In this document: positions 31,754 through 40,957 of the stretch, piece by piece
Layout of the letters: each line of letters begins with the position of its first letter
How positions within the stretch are numbered: position 1 is the stretch's first letter
Source of the DNA: Megalodesulfovibrio gigas DSM 1382 = ATCC 19364
GTDB taxonomy: Bacteria > Desulfobacterota > Desulfovibrionia > Desulfovibrionales > Desulfovibrionaceae
Reading direction: 5' to 3'
Length of the DNA: 49,369 nt
NCBI RefSeq assembly: GCF_000468495.1
Contig: NC_022444.1
Span: 1,936,919-1,986,287 of the forward strand
Made by a program: the position numbers and the translations under genes
Notes under the pieces: model-generated
What the model saw: only the letters and a program-made list of their open reading frames with translations
What the model was told of the DNA's origin: nothing
Database searches by the model: none

Positions 31754-32532
31754 GACGAGACAGTCCCGCCTGCGTTGCAGGCCAGCCAGGGGCACAGCGC
31801 CAGGGCGGCGGCGGAGAGCGGCGCACGTGCGCCCGGCAGCGGCGCCGGGGCCGGCGCATCATCGTACAAAAAGAGCGGCGGTTCAATGGCCAGCTCCTGC
31901 CCGGCGTGCTTGCGCGCCTCCAGCAGCAGCAGTTTGGCCGGACGATCCGGCCGGGGATGCACGCAGCGCAGCCGTTTGGGCTCCAGCCCGGCAGCGCGGC
32001 AGACGGCGATCACCTCGGCCAGGGCATCGGCCCGATGCACCAGGCAACAGCGGCCGCGCACCGGCAGGGCATGGGCGGCCAGGGTCAGAAAATCCGCCAG
32101 GGACGAGCCATCCTCGTGAAACCGGGCGGCCTGCCGTTGCGGCTGCGCCGGCTGTCCGGATCCCGGCGTCCGCCAGGGCGGATTGCAGACCACCAGCCCG
32201 AAGCCGGCGGCAGGCAGCGTCGTCCTGGCTTCGCGCACATCCGCCGCCACAAATCCGGCGCGTTCTGCCAGTGCCAGCCGGCGGGCGTTCTCCCGGGCGC
32301 AGGCGAGCATGTCCGGATCAATATCCAGGCCCAGGAGCGTGGCGGCCTCGTCCAACAGCAGCAGGCCCAGGCCGATGACGCCCGACCCGCAGCCGAGGTC
32401 CAGGATGCGCCCGCCGGGCCGCAGCCCCTGCGCTGCCCAGGCAGCCAGGAGCAGGGAATCCACGGCAAAGCGGAAGCCCTGCGCCGGCTGGGCCAGGCCG
32501 CGGGGAAACAGGCGGGCCGGCTGCTCGATCAT
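31750..32532 (-). CDS. TrmN6-like SAM-dependent N6-adenine methyltransferase
   Basis: A 260-residue class I methyltransferase. Motif I is LDLGCGSGVIGLG (44-56), the acidic loop is LGLDIDPDML, and the catalytic NPPW (117-120) followed by RTPGSGQ marks an N6-adenine amino-methyltransferase of the TrmN6/YfiC type, which modifies A37 of tRNA1(Val). DNA methylation is an alternative because NPPY/NPPW is shared with DNA enzymes. A Pro/Ala-rich C-terminal tail extends beyond the core. The ATG at 32532 has AGGA 5 nt upstream (a TTG at 32580 is less likely). Its TGA overlaps the start of the split ATPase gene, making it the first gene of the five-gene operon. Whether it belongs functionally to that system is unknown. 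Confidence 0.82.
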   Translation of the reverse strand: MIEQPARLFPRGLAQPAQGFRFAVDSLLLAAWAAQGLRPGGRILDLGCGSGVIGLGLLLLDEAATLLGLDIDPDMLACARENARRLALAERAGFVAADVREARTTLPAAGFGLVVCNPPWRTPGSGQPAQPQRQAARFHEDGSSLADFLTLAAHALPVRGRCCLVHRADALAEVIAVCRAAGLEPKRLRCVHPRPDRPAKLLLLEARKHAGQELAIEPPLFLYDDAPAPAPLPGARAPLSAAALALCPWLACNAGGTVSS

Positions 32533-32595
32533 ACGTTCCTGCGGATGCGGGAGGCCTGCCGGGTGGCAGGCCTCTTTCAATGCAATGGCAGCAGG

Positions 32596-33738
<1,143 letters not shown>

Positions 33739-33843
33739 GAACAATGCCTCCGGAAGCGAAGTGGGATGCCGCGTTGTACGGGAGGCCGCGGCGGGAGGCA
33801 AGGGGCAGGAGCAAGGCGAACGGGCGATGGTGGTCCCGGGTTC

Positions 33844-34623
33844 TCACGCCGCCGCCACAAAGGGCAGGTTGATGAGATTTTCCTTGTTGTAGCGGATGGG
33901 GTTGCCGTTCAGATCCAGCACGGCGCCGCCGGCGCCTTCCACAATGGCCTGGCCCGCGGCGGCGTCCCATTCGTAGGTGGGGTAGAGGCACGGGAAGAGG
34001 TGGGCGTCGCCCTGGGCCAGCAGGCAGAACTTCACCGCCCCGCCGCGGCAGTAGCGGCGGGCCACGTGCGTGTGCTGCAGGTAGGCATCCAGCTTGGGGG
34101 TTTCCCGGGTCACGCTGCACAGCACGGTCAGCCCCTCGTCGGGAGCCGGCTTGCGGGTGCGAATGCCCACGGGGACTGCACCGGGAGCCAGCATCTCGCT
34201 CCCCAGGCCGGGACCGCCGGCATACAGCACATCGTCCACGGGGATGTGGATGCAGCCGGCCGTACTGCGTCCCTCCTGCACCAGGGCGATGGCCACGCAG
34301 AAATCGCCGTTGCGGCGCAAAAACCCCTTGGTGCCGTCCAAGGGATCCACCAGAAAGAACTGGTCCCAGTTGCGGCGCACGGCATAGGGAAAGGCGTCGC
34401 CCTCTTCCGAAAGCACAGGCACGCCCGGGAAATGCCGGCCCAGCACGGCGACGATGCAGGCATGGGAGGCGGTGTCCGCCTCGGTGACGGGGGAGTCGTC
34501 CGCCTTGGTCCACTGGGCCACGGGCTTGCCATAATGCGAGGCCACCAGCCGTCCGGAGGTCTGGCAGGCTTCCTTGAGTGCAGGCAGCACGGCGGCAGGG
34601 TCAAGACGGGGAGTGGGTGTCAT
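33844..34623 (-). CDS. cysQ: 3'(2'),5'-bisphosphate nucleotidase
   Basis: A 259-residue inositol-monophosphatase-fold enzyme that dephosphorylates 3'-phosphoadenosine-5'-phosphate (PAP). Metal-site motifs are SEEGD (72-76), DPLDGTKGF (93-101) and the C-terminal TYEWDAAAGQAI (WDxAA). TKADDSPVTEAD near residue 40 is the conserved CysQ loop, and the GTKGF form is CysQ-like rather than IMPase-like (GTxNF). Length is normal. The start ATG at 34623 has no strong ribosome binding site; longer in-frame extensions run antisense over the GGDEF gene and are rejected. It is transcribed away from the GGDEF gene and lies upstream of icd on the same strand. Confidence 0.93.
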   Translation of the reverse strand: MTPTPRLDPAAVLPALKEACQTSGRLVASHYGKPVAQWTKADDSPVTEADTASHACIVAVLGRHFPGVPVLSEEGDAFPYAVRRNWDQFFLVDPLDGTKGFLRRNGDFCVAIALVQEGRSTAGCIHIPVDDVLYAGGPGLGSEMLAPGAVPVGIRTRKPAPDEGLTVLCSVTRETPKLDAYLQHTHVARRYCRGGAVKFCLLAQGDAHLFPCLYPTYEWDAAAGQAIVEGAGGAVLDLNGNPIRYNKENLINLPFVAAA

Positions 34624-34732
34624 GCGCCACGATGTATGGGAATGCCCGCCCGTTGGCAAGCGCTTCGCGCGCGGTGGCATGGCTGCACTGTTTGCAATAC
34701 TGCAATTTTCCGCTATGGTTGGTGAGAGACAG

Positions 34733-37234
34733 ATGCATCCATTTTTCAGCGACCTCATATTGCGCGGATCACGCATGCGACCAGCCAAGCAAGACACCCA
34801 ACCCGGCGACGATGCTGCCTGTCCCCTTGCCCTGCGGCAGGTGGACCAGCTGAAAGCCCAGGTTGCGCAATTGCAGGCCCAGGTGGATCGCCTGACCCGG
34901 GAGAAGATCACCTCCCTGGACGCCCTGGAAGACGCCGTGCTGCTGGGCGTGTTTCGGCCCGATGCGGATGATATTGATGGCATGCAGCACATCATCTCGC
35001 AAACGCTTGAAAAGCTTGGGGCGCTGTTGCCGTTCGAGGCCATGGCCATGTATCTGGTGCAGGAGGAGGACGCCTCGTTCCAGCTGGCGCAGTGCGAGCC
35101 TGCATCCATGCGCGACCTCATGGAGCGCGAGACGGACAGCCTGATCGAGGACAACGCCTTCGCCTGGGCCCTCTCTGCCCGCAAGCCGCGGCTGCTCTCG
35201 GCCCGGCATGTGCCGGGGCGGCTGTTCCTGCATCCCCTGGCCACGGCGTCGCGCATCCGGGGCATGTTCGTTGGCCTGCTGGACCCGACCTTGTCTGGCC
35301 TGCAGGACATGAACCACTCCCTGGCGTCCATCCTGCTGCTGTCTTCCGCGGCGGCCATCGAAAGCTTCGAGGTCTACGCATACATCAAATCCATCAATCG
35401 CTCTTTGGAATCCAATGTGGCCCGGCTGGCGGATTCCGAACGCGACCTCATCGACCATCGCACCCAGCTGCAGCAGGAGGTGGAGGCCCGCACGGCGGAC
35501 CTTTCCCTGGAAATTCAGGAGCGCCGCAAGGCCCAGCGGGCACTGCAGCTTGAGCGCGACTTCATCCAGACCATTTTCGAGACAGCCGGCGCGCTCATCG
35601 CCGTGTTGGACGTCACCGGCCGGCTCAAGCACTGCAACCATGCCTTTGAAGTCATTACCGGGTATCAGACCTCTGAACTCAAGGACAGACCGTTTCAGGA
35701 ACTGTTGGCCTTTCAGGATGCCGGGAACTTCTTTGCGGCCAGCCTGCGCCGGCTAGCCCAGCACGGCGATGTGCTGCGTGAGGAGCTGCCCGTGCGCACC
35801 CGCACCGGAGCCCGCCGGCATGTGAGCTGGTCCTTCACCGCCATGAGCGCCGGCGATGGCGAGGCTGTGGGGCACGTCATCGCCACGGGCATGGACATGA
35901 CGGAAAAGCGCAGCGCCGAAGACGCCCTGCGCGACAGTGAGGCCCGGTTCCGCGCCATGTTCACCGAGGCCGGCATGGGCATTGCCCTGTTCGACGTCTC
36001 CGGCTTCTGCCTGGATGCCAATCCCTGCCTGGCCGGCATGCTCAAGCGCCCTCCGCACGAGCTGCCCGGCACGCTTCTGGCGCGGTATGCCCACCCGGCG
36101 GACGCTTCTCTGCTGGCCGGCGCCATCAAGGAGCTGTTCAACGAGCCTGGAACCACCCGGCGGCTGGACATGCGCTTTGTGGACTGCGAGGGACGCCGTC
36201 TCTGGACCCAATGCGCCCTGAGTCTGGTGGTGGCCCGAGGCGGCAGGACCGCCTATGGCTTTGCCATCATTGAAGATGTCACCCGCCGTCACGAGATGGA
36301 GGAGGCCTTGCGGTCCGCCGAGGCCACCTATCGCACCATTTTTGAAAATGCCGTGGAAGGCATCTTTCAGGCCGGGCTGGAAGGCGGCTTCCACCGCATC
36401 AATCCTGCCATGGCCATCATGTTTGGCTACCCGTCCCCGGCCATGATGGCCGCCGAGGTCCCCCAGGCCCTGGAATTGCTCTGCACCCGGCCCGAGGCGC
36501 GGGCCGCTCTGCTGGAGCAACTGGCCACCCAGGGTCATGTGGCCAACCACGAAATGGAAGCCCGACACCGCGACGGGCGCACCATCTGGATCAGCGTCAG
36601 CGCCCGGGCGCTCATGGACGAGACCCGCACCCTGCGCTACCTGGAAGGCCTGGCCGAGGACATTACCGAGCGCAAGGCCTGTGAGCTGATCCTGCACCAG
36701 AAGGCCACCCTGGACGAGTTGACCGGCATCCCCAACCGCTACCAGTTCATGGAGCGTTTCGAGCAGTTGCTGACCCAGAGCCGCCGGCTCAAGCAGCCCC
36801 TGGCCGTGTTGTACATCGACCTGGACGGCTTCAAACAGGTCAACGACACCCACGGCCACCACACCGGGGATCAGGTGCTGGCCGAGGTGGCCCGCCGTCT
36901 GGGCGAACGGGTGCGCAAGTCCGATTTCGCCGCCCGTCTGGGTGGGGACGAATTTGCCGTGCTGCTGCTGGGCAGCGCCGTGTGGGAAGACATTTTCCAC
37001 GTGTGCCAGAGCATCATCCAGGCGGTGACCAAACCCTACCTGCCCCCGGCCCTGGGCGGCGAGCAGGAGTGCCGCATCGGCGCCAGCATTGGCGTCAGCC
37101 TGTTCCCGGAACACGGCAGCGACACCGAAACCTTGTTGCGCAAGGCGGATGTGGCCATGTACCGGGCCAAGCAGCACGGCGGCAACACCGTGCACCTGTT
37201 CGCCGACCCCGTCCAGCCATTCCGCAACGATTGA
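34733..37234 (+). CDS. GAF/PAS/GGDEF diguanylate cyclase
   Basis: About 833 residues, soluble. In order: coiled coil (about 37-60), a GAF-like region (about 70-215), coiled coil with heptads (about 235-290, LADSERDLIDHRTQLQQEVEARTADL), three PAS domains (about 295-405, 415-535, 540-655) and a GGDEF domain (about 665-825). The active site RLGGDEFAVLL is intact (GGDEF 737-741), and the inhibitory I-site RKSD lies five residues before it (728-731), so it should make cyclic di-GMP with product feedback. The start is uncertain: ATG 34733 has GGTGAGAG upstream; ATG 34775 would also keep all domains. No EAL domain is present. It is divergent from cysQ and 65 nt upstream of the exporter gene. The ligand of its sensors is unknown. 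Confidence 0.92.
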   Translation: MHPFFSDLILRGSRMRPAKQDTQPGDDAACPLALRQVDQLKAQVAQLQAQVDRLTREKITSLDALEDAVLLGVFRPDADDIDGMQHIISQTLEKLGALLPFEAMAMYLVQEEDASFQLAQCEPASMRDLMERETDSLIEDNAFAWALSARKPRLLSARHVPGRLFLHPLATASRIRGMFVGLLDPTLSGLQDMNHSLASILLLSSAAAIESFEVYAYIKSINRSLESNVARLADSERDLIDHRTQLQQEVEARTADLSLEIQERRKAQRALQLERDFIQTIFETAGALIAVLDVTGRLKHCNHAFEVITGYQTSELKDRPFQELLAFQDAGNFFAASLRRLAQHGDVLREELPVRTRTGARRHVSWSFTAMSAGDGEAVGHVIATGMDMTEKRSAEDALRDSEARFRAMFTEAGMGIALFDVSGFCLDANPCLAGMLKRPPHELPGTLLARYAHPADASLLAGAIKELFNEPGTTRRLDMRFVDCEGRRLWTQCALSLVVARGGRTAYGFAIIEDVTRRHEMEEALRSAEATYRTIFENAVEGIFQAGLEGGFHRINPAMAIMFGYPSPAMMAAEVPQALELLCTRPEARAALLEQLATQGHVANHEMEARHRDGRTIWISVSARALMDETRTLRYLEGLAEDITERKACELILHQKATLDELTGIPNRYQFMERFEQLLTQSRRLKQPLAVLYIDLDGFKQVNDTHGHHTGDQVLAEVARRLGERVRKSDFAARLGGDEFAVLLLGSAVWEDIFHVCQSIIQAVTKPYLPPALGGEQECRIGASIGVSLFPEHGSDTETLLRKADVAMYRAKQHGGNTVHLFADPVQPFRND

Positions 37235-37299
37235 TCCTGCGTTGCGCCTGTGGCGTACGCGTCCCGATCCCGCTCACCTCATCCCCATAGTCCCTCATC

Positions 37300-39099
37300 A
37301 TGTCCACCCCCGTCGCCCGCCTGTTCGGTCAAGCCGTGTGGCCGCTGTTTGCCTGGGCCAAGCCTTACAAGAAACGCATTGTCCTGGGCCTGGGCTGCAA
37401 CGCCCTGGCCCGGTTTTTCGATCTGGTGCCCCTGGTGCTCATCGGCCGGCTGGTGGACGCCATGACCAACCCGCCCGGCGGCGTCTTCCCCGATCCCGGG
37501 ACGTTTTTGCAGTATGGTCTGATGGTGCTGGCGGCCTTCTGCTGCCTGGCGTTGTTCCAGAGCACGTCGGATTATCTGCTGGATTCCATGGCCCAGAAGG
37601 TCCGGCATGATCTGCGCACGGATTTGTATGCCGCCCTGTCTCGTCAGGATCTGGCCTTTTTCGAGGATCGCCAGACCGGGGACATCCTGTCCGTGGTGTC
37701 CAATGATGTGGACAACCTGGAGACGTTTTTTTCCGACGCCACCACCAGCATGGTGCGCACGGTCATCACCTTTGCCGGCACGTTCGGCTTTCTGTTCTGG
37801 CTGGACTGGCGACTGGCCCTGCTGCTGGCCGGCCCGTTGCCCCTGGGGTTGTTTGCGGTGCGCTTCTTCGCCACCCGCGTGCAACCGCAATATCGCAAGG
37901 CCAGACAGAGTGTGGGGGAAATCAATTCCCTGCTGGAAAACAACATCCAGGGCATGGGCGTCATCCAGGCATACACGGCCGAGGCCAGCCAGGCGGCGCG
38001 CATTGCGGAACAGTCCGCCATGTATCGGGACGCGGCCATCAAGGCCGGGTTGGAGCGGGCCCGGTTTGTGCCCCTGCTGTATGGCGTGGCCGGGGTGTCA
38101 TACGCTGTGCTCATTGGCGGCGGCGGCTGGCTCACGTTTTCGGGCAGCGGGCCATCTGTTGGGGATTACACAACTTTTGTGCTCATGGCCATGCGGTTGA
38201 TTCTGCCGCTGTTCGTCTTCGGCATGCTCATCAACCAGATCCAGCGCACCGAAGCCTCGGCCCAGCGCATCCGGGAACTGCTGCACACAACGCCGCGGGT
38301 GGTGGACGCGCCCCAGGCCGTGGAACTGCCGGAACCGCCGGCCAGCCTGGAATTCCGCGATGTCTGCTTTGCCTATCCCGGCCGCGAACAGGTGCTCAAC
38401 CACGTGCAGTTCCGCCTGCAGCGCGGCCAGGTGCTGGGCGTGGTGGGACCCACGGGAGCGGGCAAGTCCACCTGCATCAAACTGGTGTTGCGATATTACG
38501 ATCCAACGGGCGGGGCGGTGCTGCTGAATGGCCGGCCCCTCTCGGAATATACCCTGGCCAGCATCCGCAAGCATCTTGGCTATGTATCGCAGGAGGCCTT
38601 CCTCTTCCACGGCACCGTGGCCGAGAACATCCGGCTGGGCTCCCCCGAGGCGACCCCGGAGGCGGTGCGCCGGGCCGCCGCCGTGGCTGGCGCCGACGAA
38701 TTCATTGAGAAACTGCCGCAGGGCTACGAGACCCTGGTGGGCGAGCGCGGGGTGAAGCTCTCGGGCGGACAGCGCCAGCGCGTGTCCCTGGCGCGGGCCG
38801 TGCTGCGGGACCCGGCCATCCTGATTCTGGACGAGGCCACCTCCGCCGTGGACACCCGCACCGAAGCCCTTATCCAGCAGAACCTGCAGCGCTTTCGCCA
38901 GGGCCGCATGACGCTGGCCGTGGCGCACCGGCTCTCCACCATCCGCCACAGTGACGACATTCTGGTGCTGGTGGACGGGGTGGTGGTGGAGCGCGGCGAT
39001 CACCAGGCGCTGTTGGCCCGCCAGGGAGCCTATGCCCACCTGTGGCGCGTGCAGAGCGGCGAGGCGCGGGCGGAAGCGCCTATCCCAGCTGCTCGATGA
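37300..39099 (+). CDS. MsbA-like ABC exporter (fused membrane and ATPase domains)
   Basis: A 599-residue half-size ABC exporter. Residues about 20-330 hold six membrane helices (ABC_membrane type), and about 340-590 the ATPase: Walker A GPTGAGKST (383-391), Q-loop YVSQEAF, signature LSGGQRQRV, Walker B ILILDEATSAVD and H-loop VAHRLST. It should act as a homodimer, flipping lipid or exporting hydrophobic substrates across the inner membrane. MsbA itself is an essential lipid A flippase, but many paralogues exist, so the substrate stays open. The ribosome binding site is weak. Its last 20 nt overlap, tail to tail, the end of the minus-strand gene 39080-39457. Confidence 0.92.
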   Translation: MSTPVARLFGQAVWPLFAWAKPYKKRIVLGLGCNALARFFDLVPLVLIGRLVDAMTNPPGGVFPDPGTFLQYGLMVLAAFCCLALFQSTSDYLLDSMAQKVRHDLRTDLYAALSRQDLAFFEDRQTGDILSVVSNDVDNLETFFSDATTSMVRTVITFAGTFGFLFWLDWRLALLLAGPLPLGLFAVRFFATRVQPQYRKARQSVGEINSLLENNIQGMGVIQAYTAEASQAARIAEQSAMYRDAAIKAGLERARFVPLLYGVAGVSYAVLIGGGGWLTFSGSGPSVGDYTTFVLMAMRLILPLFVFGMLINQIQRTEASAQRIRELLHTTPRVVDAPQAVELPEPPASLEFRDVCFAYPGREQVLNHVQFRLQRGQVLGVVGPTGAGKSTCIKLVLRYYDPTGGAVLLNGRPLSEYTLASIRKHLGYVSQEAFLFHGTVAENIRLGSPEATPEAVRRAAAVAGADEFIEKLPQGYETLVGERGVKLSGGQRQRVSLARAVLRDPAILILDEATSAVDTRTEALIQQNLQRFRQGRMTLAVAHRLSTIRHSDDILVLVDGVVVERGDHQALLARQGAYAHLWRVQSGEARAEAPIPAAR

Positions 39100-39457
39100 A
39101 CAGTTCCAGCTCGTTGGGCTGGCCGGGCGCGTAGTCGTCCGGGTACAGCAGGCTGGCCTTGTAAAACACGCTGTTCACCTTGCGGGCCTGCCGGGCGCGC
39201 AAGGCCATGTTGCGGACCTGATCCTGGATCATCTCCGCCAGATGCCTGGGCATGTCCGTCAGCAGGGGCGTGATGCGGTCCGGCAGGTCGATGAGCACGG
39301 CGCATTTTTCGTCCAGGGCGGCGGCGTGGGCGGCGGTATCATAGTTGTTGTCCAGGGCGGCCTGCGCGGCGGCTTCCCGGGCGCGGATCTGGGCAGCCAC
39401 GTCGCGCAGCAGGGCCAGGGCAGGGTGCGAAGCAGCATCGGGGGTGGTGGCGGTCAT
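39080..39457 (-). CDS. Conserved-looking helical protein of unknown function
   Basis: A 125-residue cytoplasmic protein, mostly helical, with an Ala-rich charged N-terminal half (DVAAQIRAREAAAQAALDNNYDTAAHAAALDEKCAVL) and a more polar C-terminal half (ARKVNSVFYKASLLYPDDYAPGQPNELELFIEQLG). There is no signal peptide, membrane segment or known motif. The ATG at 39457 has GAGG about 5 nt upstream. The gene is divergent from the HTH regulator at 39697, and the perfect ATTGCGAT palindrome lies only 16 nt before its start codon, so it is probably controlled by that regulator. It overlaps the exporter gene end by 20 nt. The family is not recognised. Confidence 0.78.
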   Translation of the reverse strand: MTATTPDAASHPALALLRDVAAQIRAREAAAQAALDNNYDTAAHAAALDEKCAVLIDLPDRITPLLTDMPRHLAEMIQDQVRNMALRARQARKVNSVFYKASLLYPDDYAPGQPNELELFIEQLG

Positions 39458-39472
39458 GCGATCCTCGTGAAG

Positions 39473-39491
39473 ATTGCGATATAATCGCAAT
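39473..39491. promoter_or_regulatory. Perfect palindromic operator ATTGCGAT-ATA-ATCGCAAT
   Basis: Two exact 8-bp half-sites in inverted orientation around a 3-nt spacer, with a consensus -10 hexamer TATAAT (39480-39485) lying across the centre. It is placed in the divergent gap between the 125-residue protein and the HTH regulator. The geometry fits a homodimeric repressor occluding a promoter. Confidence 0.65.
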
Positions 39492-39627
39492 GCAGCCGGC
39501 CTGCACAGTTCGGATGCATGGCCGAGTTTCGGCAAGCCTATGGCAGTGGCGCGGGCTTGTCAACGCGCCGGGGGATGGAGTCAGCGGCGGGATTCTGGAT
39601 ACCATCTATTTTTGTGGGTGGTTGCAT

Positions 39628-39656
39628 ATCGCAATCATACCGTTTACAGTTGCGAT
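39628..39656. promoter_or_regulatory. Second ATCGCAAT operator pair
   Basis: ATCGCAAT (39628-39635) and, 13 nt on, GTTGCGAT (39649-39656, one mismatch) repeat the half-sites of the palindrome at 39473-39491. The first half-site is also part of a shorter TTGC-N5-GCAA palindrome (39623-39635). They lie 41-69 nt before the HTH regulator start, suggesting autoregulation. A further ATCGCAAT occurs inside the regulator gene at 39963-39970. Confidence 0.5.
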
Positions 39657-39696
39657 CCAGGTTGCCTGCCCTGAACCCGGAATCCAGGATGTGCCC

Positions 39697-40335
39697 ATGA
39701 TTTCTTCCCTGCCCGACGATGATCCCCTGCATGCGGACGGTCCCGTGTCCATCATGGATCTGGCGCGACGGTTCCTGCTGCCGGAATCCACCGCCCGGTA
39801 TTATTGCAAGCGGTTCCTGCCCTGGCTGCCCCATGCCGGACTGGGCAAGCGGCGGCGGTTTCTGCCGGAAGCGGTGCCGGTGTTTGCCGTCATTGTGCAG
39901 GGCATGCAGGAATGCAAGGATGCCAGACAGGTGGAGCGGCAACTGGGCGAGCCATTCGCAGGATCGCAATTGCCGCAAGTAAAATCGCAGCCTCGTGCCG
40001 TGCAGGAGGCGTCGCGCATGGGCGAACTGGCCGTCATCCAGCCCACGGCCCTGCATCCGCATGAGTTGGGCGAATTGGCCCAGGCCGTGCGCCAGCAGGG
40101 AACGGCGCTGGAGACCATTGCCGGCGCGCTGCTGGCCATGCAGTCCCAGCAGCAGGAGCTTGCTGCGTTGCGTCAGGCCTTGGCCCGCCGGGAAGAGGAA
40201 GCCCAGACCCTGCGCGAGGAGTTGCGCCGGTTGACCATGCTGCAGGACAGTGCGGAAAAGACGCATCAGCAGGATTTGGAACAGCTGCGCAAGTGGCTGG
40301 CCGCCCTGGCCCGGGAGCAGCAGAAGAACCGGTAG
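39697..40335 (+). CDS. HTH (MerR-like) DNA-binding protein with coiled coil
   Basis: A 212-residue protein. Residues about 18-75 form a winged-helix-like reader (VSIMDLARRFLLPESTARYYCKRFLPWLPHAGLGKRRRF), in which the helix-turn-helix and the basic KRRRF wing resemble MerR-type domains. A linker follows, then a coiled coil from about residue 118 to the end (QQQELAALRQALARREEEAQTLREELRRL), probably for dimerisation. The same layout occurs in plasmid and chromosomal KfrA/MerR-like repressors. AGGA precedes the ATG. Flanking ATTGCGAT/ATCGCAAT sites suggest that it represses itself and the divergent gene. No effector-binding domain is seen. It is convergent with the UspA gene (23-nt gap). Confidence 0.82.
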   Translation: MISSLPDDDPLHADGPVSIMDLARRFLLPESTARYYCKRFLPWLPHAGLGKRRRFLPEAVPVFAVIVQGMQECKDARQVERQLGEPFAGSQLPQVKSQPRAVQEASRMGELAVIQPTALHPHELGELAQAVRQQGTALETIAGALLAMQSQQQELAALRQALARREEEAQTLREELRRLTMLQDSAEKTHQQDLEQLRKWLAALAREQQKNR

Positions 40336-40358
40336 TGTGAGACGGGGTTTTCCCGCGA

Positions 40359-40883
40359 TTATTCCGGCTCGTCTTCGTGCACCGGGGCCACAAGCACGGG
40401 GATGCGGCTGGACCGGATTACGCCTTCGGCCACGCTGCCCACCAGCAGCCGCGAAACCATGCCTTGCCCGTGGGACCCGACGACGATGCAGTCAAACTCG
40501 CCGTCATGCGCGCAGTCCAGAATGGTTTCCACAGGATCGCCGGCCTTGACCAGAATTTCCAGCTGCTGTGACAGATCCGCCGCAGCCTCGGCCTGCATTT
40601 CCTGACACAGTTGTTGAAGTTGCGCTTCCACATCCGTCGTTGCGATTTGTTGTTCGCGATCCAGCCAGTCCAGGTTGCTGCCGAGGCTGCTGCCGGGCCC
40701 GATGAGGGACGCCGGGTCCAGGACGGCGCGCTGGGAGAGTTCGACGGCCAGGTCCGGCAGGGTGTGCAATACCGTCAGCCGCGCATTGTACGCCTGGGCC
40801 AGGGAGAAGGCGTAGCCCATGGCGTGGCGGCAGACGTCCGAAAGGTCGCTGGCGAACAGGATATGCTGGAAATGCGGGAGCAT
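40359..40883 (-). CDS. Universal stress protein, UspA family
   Basis: A 174-residue single-domain Usp protein. It opens MLPHFQHILFASDLSDVCRHAMGYAFSLAQ with the conserved Asp of the nucleotide site and ends with the ATP-binding motif GSHGQGMVSRLLVGSVAEGVIR (G-2x-G-9x-G-S type), so it is probably the ATP-binding subtype. An insertion of about 25 residues (DPASLIGPGSSLGSNLDWLDREQQ) after strand 2 makes it longer than the usual 140-150. The ATG at 40883 has AGGA about 9 nt upstream; the longer frame to 41021 overlaps selB and is rejected. It lies 74 nt after selB on the same strand. Confidence 0.92.
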   Translation of the reverse strand: MLPHFQHILFASDLSDVCRHAMGYAFSLAQAYNARLTVLHTLPDLAVELSQRAVLDPASLIGPGSSLGSNLDWLDREQQIATTDVEAQLQQLCQEMQAEAAADLSQQLEILVKAGDPVETILDCAHDGEFDCIVVGSHGQGMVSRLLVGSVAEGVIRSSRIPVLVAPVHEDEPE

Positions 40884-40957
40884 GGCGGATTCCTGGAAAG
40901 GGTGGCGCGAAGGGAGCGATCCTAGCGCATCTGCGGGGCCATTGGCAATGGAAATGC

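Noticed and set aside
28402-32532. Prophage origin of the split ATPase operon
   Set aside because: No structural, integrase or lysis genes are nearby and base composition matches the neighbouring icd and cysQ genes; only the gene type recalls phage recombination nucleases.
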